Positions 36,603 to 45,868 of a stretch of DNA of 64,000 nt are shown here, one piece after another. Made by a program: the position numbers and the translations under genes. Source of the DNA: Salinicola salarius (GTDB taxonomy: Bacteria; Pseudomonadota; Gammaproteobacteria; Pseudomonadales; Halomonadaceae); contig NZ_NHOU01000003.1 in assembly GCF_002179555.1 (NCBI RefSeq), positions 124,001-188,000 on the forward strand. Direction: 5' to 3'. Under the pieces are notes generated by a model, which had not been told where the DNA came from, ran no database searches, and worked only from the letters and a program-made list of their open reading frames with translations. Position 1 is the stretch's first letter. Each line of letters begins with the position of its first letter.

Positions 36603-36662
36603 GTATCGAACTGGACGTATCGAACTGGACGTATCGCGAACTGGACGTATCGCGAACTGGAC
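36603..36662. repeat. 14/16-bp tandem repeat after dnaB
   Basis: Two units of GTATCGAACTGGAC are followed by two units of GTATCGCGAACTGGAC, which carry a 2-bp insertion. The array begins 8 bp after the dnaB stop codon and ends 53 bp before the 97-aa gene. Two unit lengths in blocks show two separate expansion steps. Confidence 0.92.
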
Positions 36663-36670
36663 GTACCGAC

Positions 36671-38056
36671 TTATTCGTAGTGCTGACCGTAACTATCCGG
36701 CGCCAGATCCTCGAAACGGGTGTACTTGCCAATGAATGCCATATGGACGGTACCGATCGGGCCGTTACGCTGCTTGCCGATAATCAGCTCCGCCAACCCC
36801 TTGTTGTCGGGATTGTCGGTATTGTAGACCTCGTCACGATAGACGAAGGCGATGACATCGGCATCCTGCTCGATGGCACCCGACTCACGCAGATCCGACA
36901 TTACGGGCCGCTTGTTGGGACGCTGCTCCAGTGATCGGTTGAGCTGGGACAGCGACACCACCGGGCAGTTGAACTCCTTCGCGATGCCCTTCAGCGATCG
37001 CGAAATCTCGGAGATCTCTGCGGTACGATTCTCGGAAAGCCCCGGCACCTGCATCAGCTGCAGGTAGTCGATCATCACCAGACCGATATTGCCGTGCTCG
37101 CGAGCGATTCGGCGCACGCGGGAGCGCAATTCATTGGGAGAAAGCGCCGGAGTGTCGTCGATGAACAGCTGGCGATCCTTGAGCAGGTTGACCGCCGAAG
37201 TCAACCGCGGCCAGTCCTCGTCCTCGAGCTGGCCGGTTCGGACGCGTGTCTGATCGATCCTGCCCAGGGAAGAGAGCATGCGCAGCATCAACGACTCGGC
37301 AGGCATCTCCATCGAGAAGACGATGACCGGCTTGTCATTGGAGACAACGGCATGTTCGACCAGATTCATGGCGAACGTCGTCTTGCCCATCGACGGGCGC
37401 CCGGCGATGATCACCAGGTCCGACGGCTGCAGACCCGATGTCATGTCGTCCAGATCGCGGAACCCGGTAGAGATCCCGGTCATCTGGCCCTTCATGTTGA
37501 ACAGCTCGTCGATCCGATCGACGGCCTTGGTCAGCAGCTGGCTCATGCCGATGGGGCCACCGAACTTGGGCCGGGACTCGCTGATCTGGAATACCAGCCG
37601 TTCGGCTTCGTTGACCAGCTCGTCCGGCAGCCGCCCTTCCGGAGAATAGGCGCTGTCGGCGATCTGGCGCGAGGCCTGGATCAGCTTGCGCAACGTCGCC
37701 CGCTCGCGAACGATATCGGCATAGGCGCGGATATTGCTTGCAGAGGGCGTATTGCGTGCCAGTTCCGCCAGATAGGCGAGCCCGCCTACGCTTTCGAGCT
37801 GATCCCGGCGTTCGAGCGCTTCCGACAGGGTCACGACATCGAGCGGATGTGCGCTCTCGGCCAGCTCCGCCATCGCATTGAACGTCAACCGGTGCTCATG
37901 GCGGTAGAAGTCGTCTGCCACCAGACGCTCCGACACCGTATCCCAGCTGCTGTTGTCGAGCATCAGCCCGCCCAGTACCGACTGCTCCGCCTCGAGCGAG
38001 TGCGGCGGTACCTTCAGCTGCGCGGTTTCCTGATCGTTGTCGACGCGTTGGTTCAT
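36671..38056 (-). CDS. dnaB: Replicative DNA helicase DnaB
   Basis: DnaB unwinds DNA at the replication fork as a hexamer. The 461-residue protein has the N-terminal DnaG-binding domain (PPHSLEAEQSVLGGLMLD) and the RecA-like C-terminal domain with Walker A AGRPSMGKTTFA at about residue 210, MIDYLQLM (Walker B) and SQLNRSLEQR. No intein is present. It follows rplI, as in many gammaproteobacteria. Confidence 0.97.
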   Translation of the reverse strand: MNQRVDNDQETAQLKVPPHSLEAEQSVLGGLMLDNSSWDTVSERLVADDFYRHEHRLTFNAMAELAESAHPLDVVTLSEALERRDQLESVGGLAYLAELARNTPSASNIRAYADIVRERATLRKLIQASRQIADSAYSPEGRLPDELVNEAERLVFQISESRPKFGGPIGMSQLLTKAVDRIDELFNMKGQMTGISTGFRDLDDMTSGLQPSDLVIIAGRPSMGKTTFAMNLVEHAVVSNDKPVIVFSMEMPAESLMLRMLSSLGRIDQTRVRTGQLEDEDWPRLTSAVNLLKDRQLFIDDTPALSPNELRSRVRRIAREHGNIGLVMIDYLQLMQVPGLSENRTAEISEISRSLKGIAKEFNCPVVSLSQLNRSLEQRPNKRPVMSDLRESGAIEQDADVIAFVYRDEVYNTDNPDNKGLAELIIGKQRNGPIGTVHMAFIGKYTRFEDLAPDSYGQHYE

Positions 38057-38160
38057 GCTTGGCGTTCACCTATGTCATCTTGCGCTGAATGATCGCGCGC
38101 TGGACAAACGGGAGTGGTCTGGCGCCCATTCTACCCAGTCGTTCGTCGCCTGCCGATCAC

Positions 38161-38196
38161 GAAAAAGGCACGTAGGGCGGTAAGCCCTACGTGCCT
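38161..38196 (-). terminator. Terminator after rplI
   Basis: On the minus strand a perfect 13-bp stem (38184-38196 with 38166-38178) is followed by five T residues (38162-38166). It ends the rpsF-rpsR-rplI transcript before dnaB. Confidence 0.93.
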
Positions 38197-38232
38197 TGAG
38201 CCAGACGTCACATCGGCGATAGAAGTCGAGCT

Positions 38233-38679
38233 TTACTCGGCCACGACCACGACGCGAACGCTGGAAGTGACTTCGGCGTGCAGCTGCAGCGCGATGTCGT
38301 ATTCACCGGTCTGGCGAATCGGACCTTCCGGCATGCGCACTTCGCTCTTGGCGACTTCGATGCCGGCCTGAGCCATGGCTTCGGCCAGATCACGCGGACC
38401 GATAGAACCAAACAGCTTGCCTTCGTCACCCGCCTTGGCGACCAGAGACAGTTCGATCTCGGCGAGCTGAGCGGCGCGTGTTTCGGCCTGAGCCTTGCGC
38501 TCGGCAGCCTGGGCTTCGAGCTCGGCGCGCTGCGCTTCGAACGCTTCGACGTTGTCTTTGGTTGCCGGTACGGCCAGGCCGTAGGGAACCAGGTAATTAC
38601 GGCCGTAACCGGGCTTGACGGTGACCTTGTCACCCAGATCGCCCAGCTTGCCGATGTTATCGAGCAGAATGACTTCCAT
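38233..38679 (-). CDS. rplI: 50S ribosomal protein L9
   Basis: L9 of the large ribosomal subunit, 148 residues. It begins [30 protein letters not shown], the 23S rRNA-binding N-terminal domain, then a long alpha-helix (about 45-75, Ala/Glu/Arg-rich) and the C-terminal domain. Start ATG 38679 has AGAGG at 8 bp; an earlier in-frame start adds eight unrelated residues. Confidence 0.97.
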   Translation of the reverse strand: MEVILLDNIGKLGDLGDKVTVKPGYGRNYLVPYGLAVPATKDNVEAFEAQRAELEAQAAERKAQAETRAAQLAEIELSLVAKAGDEGKLFGSIGPRDLAEAMAQAGIEVAKSEVRMPEGPIRQTGEYDIALQLHAEVTSSVRVVVVAE

Positions 38680-38695
38680 TCTCGTGAACCTCTCG

Positions 38696-39547
38696 TCAAT
38701 CACTGCGTGTCAGACGACCGCGAAAATCCGCGAAGGTATCTACCAACGCCAACAGCAGTACAATCAGAATCGTGGGCCAGGTGGTCAACAGCAAGGCATA
38801 GAAGCCTACCAGCCAGAACCCGCTCATTCCCTTCAAACCGATAAACCCATGTACCAGCGCCACACCGGCAACCAGTAACGGCACCCAGGCCAGCAGGCTG
38901 GCAGCAGGGACGGCCAGCACTATCCCCAGCACCATCAGCCCGACCAGTAGCAGAAGCTGCTTCCGCGAGAGCCTCAGCGCGTGAAACTCCTCGCGGAACC
39001 CGCCCGGGTTGTAGAGCCCGGCCTGCCAACTGCGGGCCAGTGCCAGGCAGGCAATGCCGGCGAGCAATACCACCAAGCCGGTCGCGCCACCGATCACCAG
39101 CGCCGCCATCATTTCGGTATCGACGCCCTGCGCCGATAGCTGATCCAGCATGCGGGCAACCTCTGACGAGCTTTGACGCAGCTCCGCCAGCAGCGATTCG
39201 GTGCCACCCGCCGGGAGGAAGATCCCCAACTGGACCATCGCCATGCAGACCACGCTGCCGACAATCAAGGCTTCCGACCAGCGCATGCGCGACCGCAGTA
39301 CCGTCGCCATCAGCGTCACCAGCAGAATACTGGCCAGCGGTACCGCATCGCCCTGCACCCACCACCAGCCGGCGGGCAGCGCCGCTGCGATCAGTACCGG
39401 TGCTGCAGTCGTCATGCCTCGACGCAGCGTGACCAGCCCCGCCACGGCAGCGCTGAACCAGAACAGCCATGGCACAAGCGCCGTCAGTGCGGCTGCCGCA
39501 ACGGCCTGCGGCGTACCGCGCATGATCCAACGGGCCAGTACCAGCAT
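38696..39547 (-). CDS. DUF2232 (YybS-like) membrane protein
   Basis: A 283-residue inner-membrane protein with about eight hydrophobic segments, located between rpsR and rplI. DUF2232/YybS proteins occupy this position in many bacteria, next to rplI. The C-terminal motif [31 protein letters not shown] fits. Function is unknown. GAGG lies 6 bp before the ATG. Repeats precede the start codon. Confidence 0.8.
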   Translation of the reverse strand: MLVLARWIMRGTPQAVAAAALTALVPWLFWFSAAVAGLVTLRRGMTTAAPVLIAAALPAGWWWVQGDAVPLASILLVTLMATVLRSRMRWSEALIVGSVVCMAMVQLGIFLPAGGTESLLAELRQSSSEVARMLDQLSAQGVDTEMMAALVIGGATGLVVLLAGIACLALARSWQAGLYNPGGFREEFHALRLSRKQLLLLVGLMVLGIVLAVPAASLLAWVPLLVAGVALVHGFIGLKGMSGFWLVGFYALLLTTWPTILIVLLLALVDTFADFRGRLTRSD

Positions 39548-39560
39548 GATGCCTCGCTGT

Positions 39561-39608
39561 GGTTTACCGAAACCTGGGTTTACCGGAACCCGGGTTTACC
39601 GATCAAGG
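39561..39608. repeat. 16-bp repeat between rpsR and the DUF2232 gene
   Basis: Three units, GGTTTACCGAAACCTG, GGTTTACCGGAACCCG and a partial third, plus a further GGTTTACTGG at 39620. They sit in the 76-bp gap between the rpsR stop and the DUF2232 start, 13 bp from the latter. Confidence 0.85.
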
Positions 39609-39623
39609 ATATCGAATCAGGGT

Positions 39624-39851
39624 TTACTGGTGGCTGTCGGAGTACGGCAGCAGCGCCAGGTAACGCGCCCGCTTGATAGCGGTGGACAGCTGACGCTGGT
39701 AGCGTGCCTGGGTACCCGTAATGCGGCTCGGAACGATCTTGCCGGTTTCGGTGACGTAGGCCTTCAGCGTATCGATGTCTTTGTAGTCGATGTACTTCAC
39801 GCCTTCGGCGGTGAAGCGGCAGAACTTACGGCGACGGAAAAAACGTGCCAT
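39624..39851 (-). CDS. rpsR: 30S ribosomal protein S18
   Basis: A 75-residue S18 with the typical N-terminal [12 protein letters not shown] and C-terminal [29 protein letters not shown]. It is translated 26 bp after rpsF with an AGGAGA site and binds next to S6 in the ribosomal platform. Confidence 0.98.
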   Translation of the reverse strand: MARFFRRRKFCRFTAEGVKYIDYKDIDTLKAYVTETGKIVPSRITGTQARYQRQLSTAIKRARYLALLPYSDSHQ

Positions 39852-39877
39852 GAGAGTCTCTCCTTAGCGAAATCGGA

Positions 39878-40297
39878 TCAGTTGGTTTCTGCGGCAGTTT
39901 CGGAACGCTCGGGGCGCTCAGAACGCTCACGATCGCCACGCTCGGAGGACTTGTCGTCACGGCGACGGCTCTTTTCTTCAGCCGGCTTCATCATCGGCGA
40001 GGCTTCGGTCACGGCCTCTTTGCTGCGCACGATCATGCTGCGGATGATGGCATCGTTGAAGCGGAAGATGTTCTCGATCTCGTCGAGGGTCTCGCCGCTG
40101 CATTCGATGTTCATCAGCACGTAATGTGCCTTGTGGATCTTGTTAATCGGGTAAGCCAGGTGACGGCGACCCCAGTCTTCGAGACGATGCACGGTACCGC
40201 CGTTTTCGGTGACGAGGCTGGTGTAGCGCTCGACCATGGCCGGAACCTGCTCGCTCTGGTCCGGATGGACCATGAACACGATTTCATAATGACGCAT
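39878..40297 (-). CDS. rpsF: 30S ribosomal protein S6
   Basis: A 139-residue S6 with [31 protein letters not shown] and a long acidic/basic tail (about residues 105-139, rich in Ser, Glu and Arg), as in gammaproteobacteria where RimK may add glutamates. A strong AAAGGAG site precedes the ATG. First gene of the rpsF-rpsR-DUF2232-rplI unit. Confidence 0.97.
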   Translation of the reverse strand: MRHYEIVFMVHPDQSEQVPAMVERYTSLVTENGGTVHRLEDWGRRHLAYPINKIHKAHYVLMNIECSGETLDEIENIFRFNDAIIRSMIVRSKEAVTEASPMMKPAEEKSRRRDDKSSERGDRERSERPERSETAAETN

Positions 40298-40564
40298 GTT
40301 AGCTCCTTTCGGTTTGGCAGCTTCCGCGCGGTGCCGATCATCAAGAGATGGCTACCACGAGAAGCAAGGAGTCGATACCGGATTGCGGTACTCGACCGCA
40401 TCTACATCCGAATATTCAGACCAATTGGCGCTCTATCCCGGCGCTTCCGAGCCATCAGGCAAGCCTGGCGAATCGGATATACCCCGGAACGGAGCCGCAT
40501 TCCATGAGCATAGCCTGCCCATAGAACCGCGCAATTGTAGAGACAGGGGCCACCGGGTGCAAGC
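40298..40564 (-). promoter_or_regulatory. rpsF leader, possible S6:S18 autoregulatory element
   Basis: This 267-bp gap holds the rpsF promoter and leader. S6:S18 is known to repress its own mRNA through a leader structure with a conserved CCG next to the ribosome site. Here CCG occurs directly before AAAGGAG, and the GC-rich CGGCACCGCGCGG lies about 15 bases before that CCG. The structure was judged by eye only. Confidence 0.3.
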
Positions 40565-41380
40565 TCAACCGGCGGCAACGAGCCCGCGCTGGCGGACGGC
40601 TTCGAACAGGCAAATCCCGGTGGCAACCGAAACGTTGAGGCTGGAAACCCCGCCCTGCATCGGCAGCTTGACCAGCCCATCGCAGGCTTCGCGAGTCAAG
40701 CGGCGCAGGCCCTTGCCTTCCGCGCCCATTACCAGCGCGCAGGGCACGGTGAAATCGGCATCATAGACGAGCGCATCGGCCTCGCCGGCGGTGCCGGTGA
40801 TCCAGACGCCCTGCTGCTTGAGCTTCTCCATGCAGCGCGCCAGGTTGGTGACCTGAAACACCGGAACGAGTTCGGCCGCGCCACAGGCCACCTTGCGTAC
40901 GGTGGCGTTCAGCGGTGCGGACTTGTCCTTGGGCACGATCACGCCATTGACACCGGCAGCATCGGCACTACGCAGGCAAGCGCCCAGGTTGTGCGGGTCC
41001 GTGACGCCATCGAGGATCAGTAGCAGCAGGGGCTTGTCCGCCAGCCACTGCTCGAGGCGCCACCACAAGGTAGTTTCGCTTTCCGCGACCAGCGGTTCGC
41101 AGAATCCGATCACGCCCTGGTGGGAGGCCTGGTTGGAAATCCCGTCCAGTGTTTCTCGCCCCACTCGTTTCAAATCACAGCCCGCCGCATGAGCCAGCTG
41201 CAGCAGGGCTTCCAGACGGTGCTCGGCGTGCCCTTGCTGAATCCACAGCACCCTGGGCGGCTGCCCCCGCTCGAACAACGCCCGAACGGCATGCACTCCG
41301 TAGACCGGCTCCAGCCCGTCTGGCGTGCGGGGACAATCCCCCGTTCTGGCCGATTGGCGCCGGTTCGCTGAACGGCTCAT
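40565..41380 (-). CDS. rlmB: 23S rRNA Gm2251 2'-O-methyltransferase
   Basis: RlmB methylates the ribose of G2251 in the peptidyl-transferase P loop. The 271-residue protein has the N-terminal substrate-binding domain (GLEPVYGVHAVRALFERGQ) and the SPOUT domain with LDGVTDPHNLGACLRSADAAG, MGAEGKGLRRL and MQGGVSSLNVSVATG. I chose ATG 41380 since the frame upstream is antisense to the end of rnr. It lies 52 bp after rnr, as in E. coli. Confidence 0.95.
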   Translation of the reverse strand: MSRSANRRQSARTGDCPRTPDGLEPVYGVHAVRALFERGQPPRVLWIQQGHAEHRLEALLQLAHAAGCDLKRVGRETLDGISNQASHQGVIGFCEPLVAESETTLWWRLEQWLADKPLLLLILDGVTDPHNLGACLRSADAAGVNGVIVPKDKSAPLNATVRKVACGAAELVPVFQVTNLARCMEKLKQQGVWITGTAGEADALVYDADFTVPCALVMGAEGKGLRRLTREACDGLVKLPMQGGVSSLNVSVATGICLFEAVRQRGLVAAG

Positions 41381-41432
41381 GGCATCACCCACCTTGACCC
41401 GCCTGGCACCACGCCTACAACGATCAACGCGT

Positions 41433-43871
41433 TCATCGCTTGCCTCGACGCTGGCGCGGACCGCGAGACCGGCGCTTGGGCGCACCGCCCTCTTCGTTGC
41501 CGGTAGAGGCACCCTGACGCTCGCGCTTGCCGGGGCGATTCTTGCCTGATGACTTCTTGGCCGGCGCAGCGCTGTCATTGGCTTCTGCACCGGGCTTATG
41601 ACTACGTGGCGTACGGTGATGACGCGGCGTCGCATCGGCCAGATCGAAATCGATCTTGCGGTCGTCGAGATCCACACGCGCCACGCGAACGGTCACTCCA
41701 TCGCCCAGACGATAGGCAACGCCACTGCGCTCGCCCTTGAGGCGGTGTTTCTCGGCTTCGTAGTGGTAGTAGTCGGATGGCAGGGAAGTGACATGCACCA
41801 GCCCTTCCACGTAGACGTCGTCGAGACGCACGAAGATCCCGAACTGCGTCACCGAGGCGATCGTGCCTTCGTAGACCTCGCCAACCTTGTCCGAGAGGAA
41901 CTCGCACTTCAGCCAGTCGGTCACGTCGCGGGTCGCCTCGTCGGCACGGCGCTCGGTCATCGAGCAGTGCTCGCCCAGCTCGATCATCTGCTCGAAGGTG
42001 TACGGGCACCAGGTGGAGGGTTTTTCCACCGGCGCCCCCTCGGCACGCAGCACGGTCTGCGTCTGGCGCGGCCCTCGAATGACGGAGCGGATCGCACGAT
42101 GGACCAGCAGATCCGGATAGCGGCGGATCGGCGAGGTGAAATGTGCGTACGCCTGATAGGCGAGACCGAAGTGCCCATCGTTCTGCGGCGAATAGACGGC
42201 CTGGCTCATCGAGCGCAGCATTACGGTCTGGATGATATCGAAGTCCGGGCGACCCTGAATCGCCTCTCGCAGCGCCTGATAATCCTTGGGTGTCGGCTCA
42301 TCGCCACCACCCAAGGTCAGGCCCAGCTCGCCCAGGAACACGCGCAGGTTCTCCAGCCGCTCCGAGGCTGGCGACTGGTGAACACGATAGAGCGCGGGCA
42401 GGTCATGCTTGTCGAGGAAGCGCGCCGTGGCCACGTTGGCGGCCAGCATGCACTCCTCGATCAGCTTGTGGGCGTCGTTGCGGCTGCGCGGGACGATCTT
42501 TTCGATCTTGCGCTCGTCGTTGAAGACGATCTGCGTTTCGGTGGTATCGAAGTCGATGGCGCCACGCACTTCCCGCGCCTTGCGCAGCACCTGGTAGAGC
42601 GCGTGCAAATTCTCGAGCGAAGGCACCAGCTCGCGATACTGCTCGCGTAGCGCCGTTCCCTCTTCGCCATCCGGCTCCTCCAGCATGGTGCCGACCTGGT
42701 TGTAGGTCAGTCGCGCATGAGACTGGATCACCGCCTCGTAGAACTTGTAGCGGCTGATCGTTCCGTTCTGCGAGATGTTCATTTCGCAGACCATGGTCAG
42801 GCGATCGACGTGCGGATTGAGCGAACAGAGCCCATTGGAGAGCAGCTCCGGCAGCATCGGCACGACCTGACCAGGGAAGTAGACCGAGTTGCCGCGAATA
42901 TGGGCCTCGTTATCCAGCGCACTGCCGCCACGGACGTAATGGGAAACATCGGCAATCGCCACGACCAGTTTCCAGCTCCCGGATTTCGTCTTCCAGGCAC
43001 AGACGGCGTCGTCGAAATCCTTGGCGTCTTCGCCGTCGATGGTCACCAACGGCATCTCGCGCAGATCGATGCGCGCCACCTTGTCCTCTTCCTTCACTTC
43101 GGCCGACATGCCAGCGATCTGATGTTCCACTTCCGGCGGAAACTCTGCCGGGATATCGTGGGAACGAATCGCGATATCGATCTCGAGACCGGGGTCCATC
43201 CTCTCCCCCAGGATCTCCACCACCTCGCCGACCGGCTGCTTGCGGGTTTCCGGCTGCTGGGTGATACGCACCGACACGATCTGGCCGTCTCTTGCGCCAC
43301 CGCTGACGCTGTGCGGGATGATCACTTCCTGGCTGATGCGGGAGTTCTCCGGTATCAACACGGCGAATTCCGAGGTGTTCTGACGGAACACGCCGACCAG
43401 CGTCTGGGTATTGCGCGCCAGCACTTCGGCTATGGTGCCTTCGGCGCGACCACGACGATCCCGACCGCTGATGCGCGCCAGCACCACATCGCCATCGAAG
43501 ACGCGGCGCATCTGACGCGGCGGCAACACCAGGTCAGGCTTGACGCCATCGTGGCGAATCAGAAAGCCCATCCCATCCCGGTGGCCCTGCACCCGGCCCT
43601 TGATCAGGTCGAGCTTGTCGATCAGGGCATAGGCGCCCTTGCGGTCCCTGAGGATCTGACCGTCGCGTTCCATGGCGGCCAGGCGCCGACGCACGGCTTC
43701 CAGCTGGTTCTCGTCCTCGAGCCCCAGCATGGCGCTCATGTTTTCGTGCGTAATCGGCTTGCCGTACTCCTCCAGACGCGACAGCAGATATTCGCGACTG
43801 GGCACGGGGTTATCGTATTTCTGGGTTTCGCGAGCCGCGTGCGGATCGTCGTTCAACGTCCAATGAGTCAT
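41433..43871 (-). CDS. rnr: Ribonuclease R
   Basis: An 812-residue 3'-5' exoribonuclease that degrades structured RNA and takes part in tmRNA quality control and cold response. Domains in order: helix-turn-helix/cold-shock regions (about 20-230), catalytic RNB domain with DGEDAKDFDDAVCAW metal ligands at about 278 and the conserved ARFTSPIRRYPDL-like motif (AHFTSPIRRYPDLLVHRAI), an S1 domain (GEVYEGTIASVTQFGIFVRL) at about 650-735 and a basic low-complexity tail. Confidence 0.96.
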   Translation of the reverse strand: MTHWTLNDDPHAARETQKYDNPVPSREYLLSRLEEYGKPITHENMSAMLGLEDENQLEAVRRRLAAMERDGQILRDRKGAYALIDKLDLIKGRVQGHRDGMGFLIRHDGVKPDLVLPPRQMRRVFDGDVVLARISGRDRRGRAEGTIAEVLARNTQTLVGVFRQNTSEFAVLIPENSRISQEVIIPHSVSGGARDGQIVSVRITQQPETRKQPVGEVVEILGERMDPGLEIDIAIRSHDIPAEFPPEVEHQIAGMSAEVKEEDKVARIDLREMPLVTIDGEDAKDFDDAVCAWKTKSGSWKLVVAIADVSHYVRGGSALDNEAHIRGNSVYFPGQVVPMLPELLSNGLCSLNPHVDRLTMVCEMNISQNGTISRYKFYEAVIQSHARLTYNQVGTMLEEPDGEEGTALREQYRELVPSLENLHALYQVLRKAREVRGAIDFDTTETQIVFNDERKIEKIVPRSRNDAHKLIEECMLAANVATARFLDKHDLPALYRVHQSPASERLENLRVFLGELGLTLGGGDEPTPKDYQALREAIQGRPDFDIIQTVMLRSMSQAVYSPQNDGHFGLAYQAYAHFTSPIRRYPDLLVHRAIRSVIRGPRQTQTVLRAEGAPVEKPSTWCPYTFEQMIELGEHCSMTERRADEATRDVTDWLKCEFLSDKVGEVYEGTIASVTQFGIFVRLDDVYVEGLVHVTSLPSDYYHYEAEKHRLKGERSGVAYRLGDGVTVRVARVDLDDRKIDFDLADATPRHHRTPRSHKPGAEANDSAAPAKKSSGKNRPGKRERQGASTGNEEGGAPKRRSRGPRQRRGKR

Positions 43872-44100
43872 GCAACCATCATCCTTGCGTTGAGCCAGCG
43901 GGGCCTGATTTGTAGAGAATAGTCACGCGGCGGGCGGCCTGGGCCGTTCGATTTTTTGGGATTCATGCCCCAAGTATAGCGGCCACGCCTGTTCGACCCA
44001 ACCATGCACTGTCCAATGTGACCAATTGCCCGTGCCGCGGCGCGCATCGCCGCACCGCAAGACCATGACCGAGCGGGATATATCAACGCGCATGAGATGC

Positions 44101-44128
44101 TTGCATTCGGACACAGAGTCGGTATTAT
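44101..44128 (+). promoter_or_regulatory. Promoter of the tRNA-Leu cluster
   Basis: TTGCAT and TATTAT are separated by 16 bp and lie 13 bp before the first tRNA. The discriminator that follows is GC-rich (GCATCGCGCC), as in stringently controlled stable-RNA promoters. Confidence 0.7.
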
Positions 44129-44141
44129 GCATCGCGCCTTG

Positions 44142-44228
44142 GCCCAGATGGCGGAATTGGTAGACGCGCTAGCTTCAGGTGCTAGTGTCCTTACGGACGT
44201 GGAGGTTCAAGTCCTCTTCTGGGCACCA
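44142..44228 (+). tRNA. tRNA-Leu(CAG), copy 1
   Basis: An 87-nt class II tRNA with encoded CCA. The acceptor stem is GCCCAGA/TCTGGGC, the D-loop TGGTAGA, the anticodon loop TTCAGGT (CAG), a long variable arm GTCCTTACGGAC, and the T-loop GTTCAAG. Confidence 0.97.
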
Positions 44229-44294
44229 TCGCTTACGGCGATGGCGCTTTCGGGAATGAGAATTCACGAAAGCCATGCATTCAAGGCCGGATAA

Positions 44295-44381
44295 GCCCGG
44301 ATGGCGGAATTGGTAGACGCGCTAGCTTCAGGTGCTAGTGTCCTTACGGACGTGGAGGTTCAAGTCCTCTTCCGGGCACCA
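44295..44381 (+). tRNA. tRNA-Leu(CAG), copy 2
   Basis: An 87-nt tRNA identical to copy 1 in its body; the acceptor stem is GCCCGGA/TCCGGGC, so both arms changed together. CCA is encoded. Confidence 0.97.
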
Positions 44382-44412
44382 TCCAGACTGCAGTATCAGA
44401 TTTGCATGACAT

Positions 44413-44499
44413 GCCCAGGTGGCGGAATTGGTAGACGCGCTAGCTTCAGGTGCTAGTGTCCTTACGGACGTGGAGGTTCAAGTCCTCTCCTGGGCACCA
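44413..44499 (+). tRNA. tRNA-Leu(CAG), copy 3
   Basis: An 87-nt tRNA with the same body as copies 1 and 2 and the acceptor stem GCCCAGG/CCTGGGC, again changed on both arms. CCA is encoded. I see no clear terminator before the next gene. Confidence 0.97.
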
Positions 44500-44624
44500 T
44501 GTGTCATGTCATTGTTTCCTCGCAGTCCTCTTCTCTCTGCTATTCCTGCATCTCCCGTTTTCGAAGCATTGCCTGCTTCCATCGCACGCTCAATACCAAG
44601 ATTCAGGGCCGACGTCCACGGACG

Positions 44625-45479
44625 TTACTGATAACGCCCCGGACGTGTCGAAACGGCTTCCAGCCCCCAACCGGCAGTTTCCACGTACCCTTCCATCTGA
44701 CGCTCGATGGAATCGGGCAGTTGCGGAAAGAAATCGAGCCCGGTATGCGCCTCGATCTCATCGACAGTGACCAGAAAGCGAGCCAGCGGCTCGTTGCCGC
44801 TGACGTCCTGGGGCATGAGAAATGCCAGCGCCCGCGGCGTCTGACCGGGAACGACCAGTATCTTGTAGAAGCCCACGGGGACCTGGGTAAAGCCCACCCG
44901 ATGCAGTAGCTGATCGTCGAAGACCGGTCCGGTGACGACCCACACGCGGCCGAAGCGCGGCACGAAGTCATCGATGACGGCCTCCTCCAGGCGTTGCCAA
45001 AGCTGCCGATTGAGCTTGGGCCGTTGCGGGGTGATGTTGGTCATCAGGAAACTGGCCAGCTGCGCATCGCGGCCGTGAACGACCGACATCGCATAATTCG
45101 GCGCCAGATGCCCCCGGTCGTAGCCGCTATGGGTGTAGTCGTCGCTGCCGATCGGCCACAGGCTACGCCAGTCGGGCTCGAAGCGATCGGGCCGCGGCTG
45201 ACTGCGGGGGCTATCGACCCGGTTCAGCACGTAGCCCACCCACAATGCTTCGCCCCGCACGTCCGACCACCCGACCAGGAAGCCGTCGTTGCGCAGCACT
45301 CGGTTCCAGCCCCGCCAGTCGTTCCACTGCCACTCCGGCACGCCCATCCAACTGAGCCGATCACGGACATCACCTTCCTGCCAGTACCACAGCCCGCTGA
45401 TGACGACGACAAAAACGAGCCCGATTCGGGACGAGCGAGCCAACTGCCCCAGCAGCCCTCGCCTACGACGACGCGCCAC
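44625..45479 (-). CDS. Membrane-anchored DNA/RNA non-specific endonuclease
   Basis: A 284-residue protein with one N-terminal membrane segment (about 18-33) after a highly basic start, then a NUC-type endonuclease domain with the catalytic motif DRGH at 121-124 (DRGHLAPNYA) and the metal-binding asparagine in MTNITPQ. The domain would face the periplasm. It may degrade external DNA or serve in nutrient recovery; a protective or toxin role is not supported by neighbours. Confidence 0.88.
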   Translation of the reverse strand: MARRRRRGLLGQLARSSRIGLVFVVVISGLWYWQEGDVRDRLSWMGVPEWQWNDWRGWNRVLRNDGFLVGWSDVRGEALWVGYVLNRVDSPRSQPRPDRFEPDWRSLWPIGSDDYTHSGYDRGHLAPNYAMSVVHGRDAQLASFLMTNITPQRPKLNRQLWQRLEEAVIDDFVPRFGRVWVVTGPVFDDQLLHRVGFTQVPVGFYKILVVPGQTPRALAFLMPQDVSGNEPLARFLVTVDEIEAHTGLDFFPQLPDSIERQMEGYVETAGWGLEAVSTRPGRYQ

Positions 45480-45485
45480 CAGAAC

Positions 45486-45761
45486 TTAGAGACCGACGGA
45501 GAACATGGCGTCGAGATCGTGGCGCGAATGCACCTGCATGGCATTGAGTGTCTCGGTATCGCGAATCCCCTCGACGCTCATCAGGCGCTCGGTCACCAGC
45601 GTGGCCAGAGACTCGAAATCCCGCGTGCGGGCGATGGCGATCAGGTCATAGCGACCGCAGGTCGAATAGACTTCGCTGATTCCTTCCAGGTCGGCCAGCT
45701 GTTCGGCGACACCGCGAATCCGGCCCTTTTCGACATTGATCAGAATGACGGCGTTCTGCAT
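45486..45761 (-). CDS. Lrp/AsnC ligand-binding domain protein
   Basis: A 91-residue protein consisting only of the RAM (ligand-sensing) domain of Lrp-type regulators, without a helix-turn-helix: MQNAVILINVEKGRIRGVAEQLADLEGISEVYSTCGRYDLIAIAR. Such stand-alone domains bind amino acids and may modulate full-length Lrp proteins. Start ATG 45761 has GAGAGGGA just before it, and 14 additional upstream residues are unrelated. It lies 6 bp upstream of the nuclease gene. Confidence 0.85.
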   Translation of the reverse strand: MQNAVILINVEKGRIRGVAEQLADLEGISEVYSTCGRYDLIAIARTRDFESLATLVTERLMSVEGIRDTETLNAMQVHSRHDLDAMFSVGL

Positions 45762-45868
45762 TTCCCTCTCCCACCGAATCAGGCCCGCAACCGGCAGACC
45801 CATAACCAGAATGATAGCGATCGGGCGAGTATATCAGCTCTGCGACGGGACATGCCGCACGGGCGTAT

